Source: CBDUJZ01 sp047629415
GTDB lineage: Bacteria > Myxococcota_A > Bradymonadia > REDH01
Direction of reading: 5' to 3'
DNA length: 12,299 bases
NCBI GenBank assembly: GCA_047629415.1
Contig: JBLHWZ010000162.1
Coordinates: forward strand, 1-12,299
The notes below the pieces were generated by a model. The model saw nothing but the letters and a program-made list of their open reading frames with translations. It searched no databases and had not been told where the DNA came from. The position numbers and the translations under genes were made by a program. Shown here in pieces: positions 1 to 6,382 of this stretch. Position 1 is the first letter of the stretch; each line of letters starts with the position of its first letter.

Positions 1-151
1 GATGTCCAGAGACGACCCGCAGATCCTCCTCCTAGGGACCGAAGGATACACTAGCGCTGAAATCGGCGCGAGAATCGGTCTCTCCGCTGCTACTTCACGT
101 CAACGCCTCTCAAGGGCTCGCGCTCGCCTCACGGCAACCGCATGGAACTGA
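1..151 (+). CDS. RNA polymerase sigma factor, C-terminal fragment (sigma-70 region 4)
   Basis: The frame is open from the left edge and ends with TGA at 149-151, leaving 49 residues of a gene that starts outside the window. The tail reads as a sigma region 4 helix-turn-helix. An ILLLGTEGYTSAEIGARIGLS stretch is followed by a recognition-helix segment ending SRQRLSRARARL, close to the usual 'EIA..LGIS.GTVKSRLSRARARL' pattern of ECF sigma factors. In that family this domain binds the -35 promoter element. An in-frame ATG occurs at 2-4, but a protein starting there would lack region 2, so it is more likely an internal methionine. No anti-sigma gene follows on the same strand. A LuxR-type or other HTH regulator is the main alternative. 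The domain class is fairly sure; the exact family is not. Confidence 0.6.
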   Translation, partial: MSRDDPQILLLGTEGYTSAEIGARIGLSAATSRQRLSRARARLTATAWN

Positions 152-1129
152 CCCGCTCGGGCTCGGCGATGGGACAGCGAAGAGTTGGCAGTCGGAAGAC
201 GCCAAATACTCCCCCCTCACGAGGGCCTTCGTGTCAGGAAACCCAGCGCTCGGCTCGCTCGAAAGACCCGAACTTCACCGCGCGGTGGATGACCGAAATT
301 CTTGATGAGTCGTTCTGGTCGGCCCCTCACTTCCAGTCATCAGACACCCCGTAGACCAGAACCGTGTGTCCCGTGACGTTGCCTATCGCAAACAGCGCCT
401 TGAAGGACAGGTCGATCATCCGCTCCTCTTGATTCACCTCAGCCATCACCGACACCTCCCTTGTGTGTCTCAGATGTCCAACCATCCTCTCAGCACATCA
501 CCACAACTCGTACCTGGAGTGCATCAGGTGACGGATTCCACTCGAGAACAGAGTTCGTCAGCGGCGGTTGCGGCCTGTCTCCCACCATGTTCAGCGTCGC
601 GATGGCCAGCGCCGAGTCAGCCACACCTTCAACGCGAAAAGTCAGAGGATGCTTTCAGCCCAAGTTGGACAAGCTAGCGCTCGCGTCACCTTATAGGCTT
701 CCAACATCATCGATTCGTCCTCCGAGATGTCCCGCTCCTTCCTCTGCGCCTGCAATACGGATCCTTGACCGTGCTCACCCCCAGACAGAGTGTTCGAGCG
801 GTGTCGATTCAACGGCGTCCGGCTAGTCCGCTAGCGCCCGCACAAGTGATGCGTCGCCGTCGCGTACAAACAGGGAAGAGAACACGAGAGACTCACGAGG
901 CTCAACTCATGTCCGCGTGTACTCGCCGTTGTTTGCGCACTCTAGGCCCTCGCCCACCGACCGAAGGCCATAGCCCCGTAGACAATGTGCGCGGGCGCAA
1001 ACGTAAACTATGTGCTCGGCTGAACCGTATTCTATCAGGATACGCTTCCTTATCTCGTCTCCCCGTTTCCCCTGGATCCCAGACGAGGACCCGCTACGCT
1101 CCTGCCCACACCCAATCATCGCAGCACCC
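152..1129. other. Long stretch without a convincing full-size gene
   Basis: Between the sigma-factor tail and the vWA lipoprotein I see no recognisable protein domain, tRNA, rRNA, insertion-sequence end or CRISPR repeat. The longer plus-strand frames here have low-complexity, Ser/Pro/Arg-rich translations typical of shadow frames. On the minus strand, three short frames follow one another: 642-830, 490-654 and 327-446 (listed separately). Their composition is more protein-like and their third positions are GC-rich. They lie in different reading phases and could be the decayed remains of a gene. No good promoter for the plus-strand gene could be assigned; the nearest candidate (TAGACA at 979-984, TAAACT at 1004-1009) has a 19-base spacer. 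Confidence 0.5.
327..446 (-). CDS. Possible small protein of 39 residues, function unknown
   Basis: This short frame starts with ATG at 446 and ends with TGA at 327-329. A strong Shine-Dalgarno-like GGGAGGT lies about seven bases before the start codon. The product begins MAEVNQEERM and ends VSDDWK, with a moderately hydrophobic centre (LSFKALFAIG). About three quarters of its codons end in G or C, as in the real genes of the window. The frame is also open upstream to another ATG at 485, which would give 52 residues and lies four bases after the stop of another short frame (490-654). I do not recognise the protein. It converges on the sigma-factor gene. It may be a genuine small protein, the tail of a decayed gene, or chance; the ribosome binding site is the main argument in favour. 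Confidence 0.3.
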   Translation of the reverse strand: MAEVNQEERMIDLSFKALFAIGNVTGHTVLVYGVSDDWK

Positions 1130-2782
1130 ATGACACGATCACTCAATCGTCGGATTACTCCGCTCGTTCGCCCTCTCCTTCTACTGAGCACGATCGCATT
1201 GGCTGCATGCTCCAGCGACTCGACATTCTCGAGTGAAGCCGAGCGGTCGATGGACATCGGGGGCGGCTCCACCGGCGAGCAAGGCAACACAGCCGTCGCC
1301 CCCGGCGAGGGCAGTGTGGCAGACGCAGGGTACGAATACGAGGAGGACGCAGGGTCTCCACCACCGGTCGACGAATCCGGGGCGCCGGTGCCGGAGCCGC
1401 CCGTGGAAGACCCAACAGAGACCGATCCAGAACGCCCCGAGATCGAGGAAAACGACTGGGTCGACACGGCGGAAGACAACCTCGCGACGTTCTCGATCGA
1501 CGTCGACACTGCGAGCTACACGCTGGCCGAGCAGCTGCTTATCGCTGGGCAGTTGCCCGACCCGTACACGGTGCGAACCGAGGAGTTCATCAACTACTTC
1601 GACTACGGATACGCGGAGCCAAAGTATGGCGACGACGCGCCGTTTTCCATCGAAATGGAGGCGGCACCCAGCTACTTCGGTGACGGCCATCAGCTGCTTC
1701 GCGTGTCGATTCAAGCAGCCGTCGTCGACCCCGATGATCGCCTGCCTGCAAGTTTGGTTTTCCTCGTCGACACCTCCGGCTCGATGTCTGCGGAGTTGCC
1801 GTTGGTTCAGGAGTCGATGCGTATCCTCCTCGACCACCTGCACGAAGACGACTCGGTCGCCATCGTCAGTTACGCCCAGTCCCCGACCACCGTACTGAAT
1901 CCAACCCCGGGCTCGGACCGCACGACGATCGAGGCGGCCATCGATTCGCTGGCATCCGGCGGTTCGACCGGCGGGGAAGGCGGGATTCGAGCGGCTTACG
2001 ACCTCGCGGATTCAGTGTTTGTTGAAGCCGGCGTCAACCGAGTCATTCTGACGACCGATGGCGACTTCAATGTTGGATTGAGCGGCCAAGCTTTGTGGGA
2101 CATGATCAGCGACTTTCGAGAGCGCGACATCTACCTCACCGGACTGCTCGTCGGCACCTCCGCCTACGGCGACACTGAGATGGAATTCCTCACCAACCTC
2201 GGCAACGGCAACTACTACGCAATCGCCAACGTTGCAGCAGCCCGCGAGTTCTTCGACGAAAACTTCGTCGGCATCCTTCAGGTCGTCGCGAAGGACGTAA
2301 AGATTCAGGTTGAGCTCAACCCTGAGGTCGTCGCCCGCTACCGTATCGTCGGCTACGACAATCGTGTGCTGGAGGACTGGGAGTTCAACGATGACACCCG
2401 CGACGCTGGCGAGGTGGGCGCCGGTCAGAACGTCACCGCGTTCATCGAGTACGAACTGCATGACGGCATCGAGGACCTCTCTGAGGATGCTCTGATCGCC
2501 GCCGTGAACATCCGCTACAAGCCGATGGGCGCAGACGAGAGCGTGCTGCTTGAGAACACTGTTCTACTCCCGGCGATTCGAGCGTCTTTCGACGATGCGA
2601 GCGACTCGTTCCGCTGGGCCGCCGCGGTGACCGAGTTGGCTGAGATTCTCAAGGGAAGCATGCACACCGAGGGCGCACGCTTCGAGGACATCGAAGTGAT
2701 TGCAGCCGGCGCTGTCGAGGGTGTCACTGACCCCTCGAGCTTCCTCGTCCTCCTGGACGCCGCTGCGGCCCTTTTAGAGTAG
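1130..2782 (+). CDS. Secreted vWA-domain lipoprotein, YfbK-like
   Basis: The predicted 550-residue protein has a lipoprotein signal peptide: basic start, hydrophobic LLLLSTIALAAC, lipobox with Cys27. It is therefore probably anchored to a membrane on the outside of the cytoplasm. A low-complexity acidic, Gly/Pro-rich linker (about 30-110) follows. Next comes the N-terminal module of YfbK proteins (FSIDVDTASY at 121-130, VRTEEFINYF near 148-157). The von Willebrand A domain (about 207-385) has a MIDAS metal site: DTSGSM at 214-219, T280 and D310. The C-terminal DUF3520-type domain (about 388-535) contains the segment PEVVARYRIVGYDNRVL and a DAGEVGAGQNVTA segment. The frame is open 40 codons further upstream, but the ATG at 1130 was chosen because it places the signal peptide at the N-terminus. 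No clear ribosome binding site is visible. The family's role is poorly known; metal-dependent protein binding is inferred from the fold. The gene stands alone on the plus strand. Confidence 0.92.
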   Translation: MTRSLNRRITPLVRPLLLLSTIALAACSSDSTFSSEAERSMDIGGGSTGEQGNTAVAPGEGSVADAGYEYEEDAGSPPPVDESGAPVPEPPVEDPTETDPERPEIEENDWVDTAEDNLATFSIDVDTASYTLAEQLLIAGQLPDPYTVRTEEFINYFDYGYAEPKYGDDAPFSIEMEAAPSYFGDGHQLLRVSIQAAVVDPDDRLPASLVFLVDTSGSMSAELPLVQESMRILLDHLHEDDSVAIVSYAQSPTTVLNPTPGSDRTTIEAAIDSLASGGSTGGEGGIRAAYDLADSVFVEAGVNRVILTTDGDFNVGLSGQALWDMISDFRERDIYLTGLLVGTSAYGDTEMEFLTNLGNGNYYAIANVAAAREFFDENFVGILQVVAKDVKIQVELNPEVVARYRIVGYDNRVLEDWEFNDDTRDAGEVGAGQNVTAFIEYELHDGIEDLSEDALIAAVNIRYKPMGADESVLLENTVLLPAIRASFDDASDSFRWAAAVTELAEILKGSMHTEGARFEDIEVIAAGAVEGVTDPSSFLVLLDAAAALLE

Positions 2783-2826
2783 GACTCACGAGTCGGAGCA
2801 CCCCGGATTTTGACTAGCGAGTCCTA
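2780..2826. terminator. Inverted repeat between convergent genes, possible two-way terminator
   Basis: TAGGACTC (2780-2787) is matched by a perfect inverted copy, GAGTCCTA (2819-2826), so each arm begins with the TAG stop of one of the two converging genes. The left arm can also fold locally through GACTCACGAGTC (2783-2794). A TTTT run at 2808-2811 lies inside the 31-base loop. There is no long U-tract directly after either arm, so this is not a textbook intrinsic terminator. The placement exactly between two convergent stop codons is the main support. Confidence 0.3.
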
Positions 2827-3426
2827 GCGAATGTGTGGGCCGAACAGATCGTCCCACCGCTGTTTCTCGGCACGCCATTCGGCCTCACAGTCCCGAAACG
2901 CGGTTCGAAATCCGGGAAACTCCGACGGAAGCTCAGCAAACTCATCGGGGTTGCTCCCGTAGAGCAAACAGAGGGCGTCGTTCACACGCCGCGCGTTGAT
3001 CGCGTGCTCATCGATATAGGTTCGCTCGCTTACCCAGGAATCCACGGCGTACCAGTGTCGAGCAAAAGCGATCACACTCCTTCCCGCTCCTAGATCCGCG
3101 GCGAAGACGGTCGCGTACTTCGTGGACGCGGCCTCGATGTCTTCACCCACCGAGAGCGGGAAGATATAGATGAACGCATGCCCTAGTTCGTGGGCAAGAA
3201 CCCAGGTCCATGTATCCGTGAAGATCTGATCCAGTTCGGAGCCACTCGCGCCGAGATTGGCGCGCTGGATGGTTGCCCATAGTTGTGCACCAAACTCGTG
3301 GCAGTAGACGAGTTCACGATCATTCGGCTCATAGTAGGACCGCGGCTCTCCACATTCGGACACGACGATGCGCATGTCCTCAGGGAGCACGTACGTCTCA
3401 CTGATTGCGTCGGCCAGCTCCGGCAT
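2824..3426 (-). CDS. DUF4344 metallopeptidase-like protein, C-terminal reading frame
   Basis: This frame encodes about 200 residues from an ATG at 3426 (MPELADAI...). It carries the hallmarks of the DUF4344 putative metallopeptidase family: a leucine/proline segment before an SECGEP motif, a YYEPN..ELVYCHEF segment, and a zincin-type HELGH motif followed about ten residues later by GEDIEAA, which could supply the third metal ligand. The N-terminal part of the same protein, including a lipoprotein signal, lies in the next frame upstream (3398-3589). The two join smoothly if one GA dinucleotide is restored in the run at 3431-3439, giving a 255-residue lipoprotein. As written, the gene is frameshifted, or else translation restarts at 3426, where a purine-rich GAGAGAGG tract precedes the ATG. 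The frame stays open to an ATG at 3522, but that extension is out of phase with the family sequence. Substrate unknown. Confidence 0.75.
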   Translation of the reverse strand: MPELADAISETYVLPEDMRIVVSECGEPRSYYEPNDRELVYCHEFGAQLWATIQRANLGASGSELDQIFTDTWTWVLAHELGHAFIYIFPLSVGEDIEAASTKYATVFAADLGAGRSVIAFARHWYAVDSWVSERTYIDEHAINARRVNDALCLLYGSNPDEFAELPSEFPGFRTAFRDCEAEWRAEKQRWDDLFGPHIR

Positions 3427-3589
3427 GGACCTCTCTCTCGAGAAAGTCCGACTCTGCTTCGTAGTTCTGAGTCTGCTCGAAATACACCCACACCCTGGAC
3501 TCGACCGCATCCCGAGTGTCACCGCAGGCCGTCACAAAGGTACCGTAAAGTAGCCCCAGGAGGTTCGTGTGCATCCGGATTGTCGTCAT
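3398..3589 (-). pseudogene. N-terminal part of the DUF4344 lipoprotein, cut off by a frameshift
   Basis: An ATG at 3589, preceded by GGAG with a five-base spacer, opens a frame starting MTTIRMHTN. A short hydrophobic stretch follows and a lipobox-like VTAC with Cys22, indicating an exported lipoprotein. The next segment (VESRVWVYFEQTQNYEAESDFLERE) resembles the N-terminal region of DUF4344 proteins and flows into the neighbouring frame at RSMPELAD. In this frame, translation runs only a few codons more after the GA run and stops at 3398. Loss of one GA unit in the GAGAGAGAG run (plus-strand CTCTCTCTC at 3431-3439) explains the shift exactly. This may be true gene decay, a slipping simple repeat, or a sequencing or assembly error. 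Confidence 0.6.
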
Positions 3590-3638
3590 CGCGGCTCCGC
3601 TCCATTCGCCGAGTCGCCAGTTCGCCAAGCGTATCGCC

Positions 3639-3666
3639 ATCCTACGACTCGCGAGCAGATCGTCAA
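3639..3666 (-). promoter_or_regulatory. Candidate sigma-70 promoter for the DUF4344 lipoprotein gene
   Basis: On the minus strand, TTGACG (3666 to 3661, five of six matches to the -35 consensus) is followed after 16 bases by TAGGAT (3644 to 3639, four of six matches to the -10 consensus). Transcription would begin near 3632, leaving a leader of roughly 40 bases before the ATG at 3589. The 13-bp tandem repeat ends 14 bases upstream of the -35 box. Based on sequence match only. Confidence 0.35.
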
Positions 3667-3680
3667 ACGCCATATTGGAC

Positions 3681-3751
3681 GTAGTCGCACGTCGTAGTCG
3701 CACGTCGTAGTCGCACGTCGTAGTCGCACGTCGTAGTCGCACGTCGTAGTC
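3681..3751. repeat. Tandem repeat, 13-bp unit, about 5.5 copies
   Basis: GTAGTCGCACGTC is repeated five times without any change (3681, 3694, 3707, 3720, 3733), followed by the first six bases of a sixth copy (3746-3751). The identical copies suggest recent expansion and likely copy-number variation. The unit length is not a multiple of three and no credible protein spans it, so it is probably non-coding. It lies between the small membrane-protein gene and the likely promoter of the DUF4344 lipoprotein. CGTCAA (3661-3666) and its complement TTGACG (3752-3757) flank the array. Each unit contains an ACGT core. Confidence 0.95.
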
Positions 3752-3836
3752 TTGACGATGGTAGCCGCCGACACCCTACGGCCCCACGCCGATTGCTCAT
3801 CCAAAGCCGAGGCAGCGCCATCTCAACTCTACGCGT

Positions 3837-3980
3837 TCAACCGGACCATATTGCCATGAACGCCGCAGCAAGGATGGCTGCAGCGAGTGCGACAACCGTC
3901 GCGCGATGCCTCATCCGAGGGCCTATCGCTCTCCCAAGCCACAACGTCACGGCACCGACCGCCCTAAGCGCTTCTAGCAT
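3837..3980 (-). CDS. Putative small membrane protein, 47 residues
   Basis: An ATG at 3980 lies 22 bases after the stop of the methyltransferase gene, with two GGAG motifs in the gap (the nearer about ten bases before the ATG). The 47-codon frame ends with TGA at 3837-3839. The product has an amphipathic first half rich in Leu, Ala and Arg, then the basic cluster RMRHRA, then a hydrophobic stretch of about 18 residues (VVALAAAILAAAFMAIW) long enough to cross a membrane once. Basic residues before the segment predict the N-terminus inside. I do not recognise a family. Position and strand suggest it is the last gene of the ftsZ-methyltransferase transcript. The composition and context support it, but its shortness leaves room for doubt. 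Confidence 0.45.
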   Translation of the reverse strand: MLEALRAVGAVTLWLGRAIGPRMRHRATVVALAAAILAAAFMAIWSG

Positions 3981-4002
3981 CGTGTCCGATCTCCGCTCCG
4001 CG

Positions 4003-4731
4003 CTAGCCCTCACGCCGAATCTTGGCGAACATTGCCCAGAAGGTTGCGAGCTCCTGCGTATCGACTTCGGCTCTTAGAATCACACGCCGAATCGTACGCA
4101 ACACATTCTCACGCTGGTCGCCCTTGAAGAACTCAATCTTGTCGAGCGCTTCCTCGGCAGTACCCATCATGCGCTCCACCTGCTCGCCCGGCGCTCGTTC
4201 GAATTCACGCTGCGGAACCTTCAGCTCGGCCACGGAACCAGCGCGTTCACGAAGTGAGTAGAGCGCGACCATAACGGCCTGTGCCAAGTTGAATGAGCGG
4301 TACTCGTCGGATGACTCAAGGGACACATAACCGTGGCAACGGTCGACGACGCTATTTGGAAGTCCGTGATCTTCGCGCCCGTAAACAAACGCGAATGTAC
4401 CGGTCTCCGCAGAGAGCCGGTCCACAGTGTCCCTCAGACGCGCCCTAGGCTGTCTCTCGCTTCGACCCCGCGCAGTGAACGCAAGGAACAGCTCGATGCC
4501 CTCAGCGGCCTGCTCCCAGCTGGTCATTACCCGCATGTGATCCCGAACGTACTCGTGGCCGTGCGGCGCGGTGATCGTAATCCGATCGAGGTCTTCGAAA
4601 CCGGGGTTCAAAACGCGAAGGTCCCGAACGTCTGCGAGCATGCACGCACGGACGACGGAACCTACATTGATCGGATTTTGAGGCTCCCAGAGAATGACCG
4701 TCGCGCGGTCACAGAGCCCAGCGGCGCCCAA
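4003..4731 (-). CDS. trmJ: TrmJ/TrmH-family (SPOUT) RNA 2'-O-methyltransferase
   Basis: The 242-residue product has the three SPOUT signature motifs of the SpoU/TrmH class: PINVGSVVRA (20-29, with the P-x-N-x-G...R pattern), FVYGREDHGL (115-124) and SFNLAQAV (146-153). These form the knotted S-adenosylmethionine site. A C-terminal helical extension (about 185-240) like that of TrmJ suggests methylation of the ribose at tRNA position 32; a related tRNA or rRNA target cannot be excluded. No ATG or GTG suits the start. The TTG at 4731, three bases after the ftsZ stop and in the same frame, is the most likely start, and no ribosome binding site is seen, so translation may depend on coupling to ftsZ. 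Reading through the single ftsZ TAG would join the two proteins. The fold is certain; the exact target is inferred. Confidence 0.85.
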   Translation of the reverse strand: MGAAGLCDRATVILWEPQNPINVGSVVRACMLADVRDLRVLNPGFEDLDRITITAPHGHEYVRDHMRVMTSWEQAAEGIELFLAFTARGRSERQPRARLRDTVDRLSAETGTFAFVYGREDHGLPNSVVDRCHGYVSLESSDEYRSFNLAQAVMVALYSLRERAGSVAELKVPQREFERAPGEQVERMMGTAEEALDKIEFFKGDQRENVLRTIRRVILRAEVDTQELATFWAMFAKIRREG

Positions 4732-4734
4732 GGT

Positions 4735-6105
4735 CTAGCGCGAGTAGTCGCGCGAGCGACGGATGAGCGGGGGCTCATCGCCGGACTCTTCACGACTGAA
4801 CAGGTAATCGGAGAGCTCGCTCCCGGTCTTCTCAGCACCGGCGCCACTGCCAAAAGCCTCGAACTCCTCGGTGGTGAGGACGCGAGCCTGACGACCCTGT
4901 CCGTAGACAGGCGCCAACTCACTCGTGCTGCTCCCGAGCGCTCGTCCGCCGTAGCCGGCTGCCTGCGTCGGTCGGCCCGGAGTCGCCCTTGGCGCCGCGA
5001 CTGGAACTTCGGCCGGTGCGGGCTGCATCGTATTGCGCGGCTCGTGCATCGGATTCGCGGTGCGCGGGCGACGACGCTGCGGCGTCTGGTACTCGTCGAA
5101 CTCACGCTGATCTTGTGTCGGCAAGCCGTCGGCCGCACGGTCAAATCCAGTCGCGATGACCGTAACTTTGACCTCGTCTTGCATCGACTCGTCGATGACA
5201 GCGCCGAAGATAATGTTTGCTTCGGGGTGCGCTGCTTCCTCGATAATCGAGGAGGCCTTGTTGATCTCTTGGATGCCGAGGTTGAGGCCACCCGTGATGT
5301 TGATGAGGACGCCGGTGGCGCCGTCGATCGTAACATTGTCGAGAAGCGGGCTGGAGATTGCCATCTCGGCTGCATCCTCAGCGCGTCGCTCGCCGACACC
5401 GGTGCCCGAACCCATGAGCGCCATGCCCATGTCACACATAACCGACTTCACATCCGCGAAGTCGACGTTGATGTAGCCACCAACGGTGATGAGGTCGGAG
5501 ATGCCCTGGACCGCGTTAAGAAGGACTGCGTCAGCGTGACGGAATGCATCGAGCATCGTCGTGTCGCCGTCACTGATCATGAGCAGTCGTTCGTTTGGAA
5601 CGACGATAAGTGTATCTACCTCGGCGCGGAGCGCTTCGAGGCCAGCCATCGCGAGCTTGCCGCGCCGCTTTCCCTCAAAGTTGAACGGCCGTGTGACAAC
5701 GCCGACCGTCAAAGCACCCTGATCGCGAGCAATTTTCGCGATGACCGGTGCAGCACCCGTACCCGTTCCACCACCCATACCGGCGGTCACGAAGACCATG
5801 TCCGAGCCTTCAAGCGCCTCACCAATGCGAGCCTGATCCTCGCAAGCCGCCGCACGGCCAATCTCAGGATTCGCACCCGCTCCAAGCCCCCGCGTCAGAT
5901 TACAGCCGAGCTGAATCTTGGTCGTCGCGAGGTTTTGGCTCAGCGACTGCATATCCGTATTCGCCGCGATGAACTCGACACCCTCCAACTCGGCAGCGAT
6001 CATCGTGTTAATCGCATTGTTCCCGCCACCTCCAACGCCCACCACTTTGATGCGAGCGCCGTTGATCATTTCAGGAGTATCGTCGAACGCAAAGAAGTTG
6101 CTCAT
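4735..6105 (-). CDS. ftsZ: Cell division protein FtsZ
   Basis: FtsZ is the tubulin-like GTPase that forms the Z-ring at midcell. The 456-residue protein shows the N-terminal nucleotide-binding segment VVGVGGGGNNA (21-31), the tubulin signature GGGTGTG (111-117) and the T7 synergy loop NVDFADVK (213-220), whose two Asp residues complete the GTPase site of the neighbouring subunit. The globular core ends near residue 325. A Pro/Arg/Ala-rich linker of about 110 residues follows, ending in a conserved C-terminal peptide (DEPPLIRRSR, 443-452) that in the family binds FtsA and other partners. Length is within the usual range, at the long end because of the linker. The ATG at 6105 gives a normal N-terminus, although no clear ribosome binding site precedes it. 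Unlike its upstream neighbours, it is separated from ftsA by 277 bases. Confidence 0.97.
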   Translation of the reverse strand: MSNFFAFDDTPEMINGARIKVVGVGGGGNNAINTMIAAELEGVEFIAANTDMQSLSQNLATTKIQLGCNLTRGLGAGANPEIGRAAACEDQARIGEALEGSDMVFVTAGMGGGTGTGAAPVIAKIARDQGALTVGVVTRPFNFEGKRRGKLAMAGLEALRAEVDTLIVVPNERLLMISDGDTTMLDAFRHADAVLLNAVQGISDLITVGGYINVDFADVKSVMCDMGMALMGSGTGVGERRAEDAAEMAISSPLLDNVTIDGATGVLINITGGLNLGIQEINKASSIIEEAAHPEANIIFGAVIDESMQDEVKVTVIATGFDRAADGLPTQDQREFDEYQTPQRRRPRTANPMHEPRNTMQPAPAEVPVAAPRATPGRPTQAAGYGGRALGSSTSELAPVYGQGRQARVLTTEEFEAFGSGAGAEKTGSELSDYLFSREESGDEPPLIRRSRDYSR

Positions 6106-6382
6106 CGGGAGTATTGGGCGGTGTCTGGGTGGAGCAGGCGAACGGGTAACGCGGGCGTATCGAGCTTGAACGGTGCTTCGCTAATGGCGCCGTTTGGACT
6201 ACTTTGTTTCGCGTCGGTGAAAAGAAAGTAACATGAGGGATCCGGGCACGCAACGCTTATTGAAGTGATTCCGTATGGATGACCAACGCGTTGTTTTTCC
6301 TATGCTTTTCCTAATTCAAGACGCGCACCAGCGTGCGGAGACGCTACGACGCTCGTCGTTGAATATTCTTTTGCGAATGTCG
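6106..6382 (-). other. ftsA-ftsZ intergenic gap with two small hairpins
   Basis: This 277-base gap is the only sizeable break in the cluster. Just after the ftsA stop lie two perfect 5-bp hairpins with 4-base loops: ACGAC/GTCGT (6346-6359) and CGCAC/GTGCG (6324-6337). Neither has a T-tract directly behind it on the minus strand, so termination is possible but weak. The middle is AT-richer than its surroundings (about 6235-6320). It could hold an ftsZ promoter or a regulatory leader, but I found no pair of boxes good enough to name. A 60-codon minus-strand frame running into ftsZ has no ribosome binding site and an unlikely composition. Confidence 0.4.

Noticed and set aside
979..1009. TAGACA and TAAACT as a promoter for the vWA gene
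   Set aside because: The spacer is 19 bases and the -10 match is weak; not strong enough to list as a feature.
1010..1129. Upstream extension of the vWA protein to the ATG at 1010
   Set aside because: It would bury the lipoprotein signal peptide 40 residues inside the protein.
907..1509. A 200-codon minus-strand frame overlapping the vWA gene start
   Set aside because: Ser/Gly-rich translation produced by reading opposite the low-complexity linker; the vWA frame on the other strand has clear domains.
1181..1898. Two ~220-codon frames (one on each strand) within the vWA gene
   Set aside because: Both are shadows of the vWA coding sequence and show no family features.
3427..3522. Extended N-terminus of the DUF4344 frame starting at 3522
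   Set aside because: This part is out of phase with the family-like N-terminal sequence encoded in the neighbouring frame and looks like a shadow of it.
3681..3751. CRISPR-like array
   Set aside because: The 13-bp units are directly adjacent without spacers, so this is a plain tandem repeat.
4662..5435. A 257-codon minus-strand frame inside ftsZ
   Set aside because: It is a shifted frame of ftsZ, with a Ser/Arg-rich translation and no start signal.
4333..6231. A 632-codon plus-strand open frame antisense to ftsZ and trmJ
   Set aside because: Its translation has no recognisable domain and is rich in Arg, Asp and His. It lies opposite two certain genes, and its openness follows from their codon bias.
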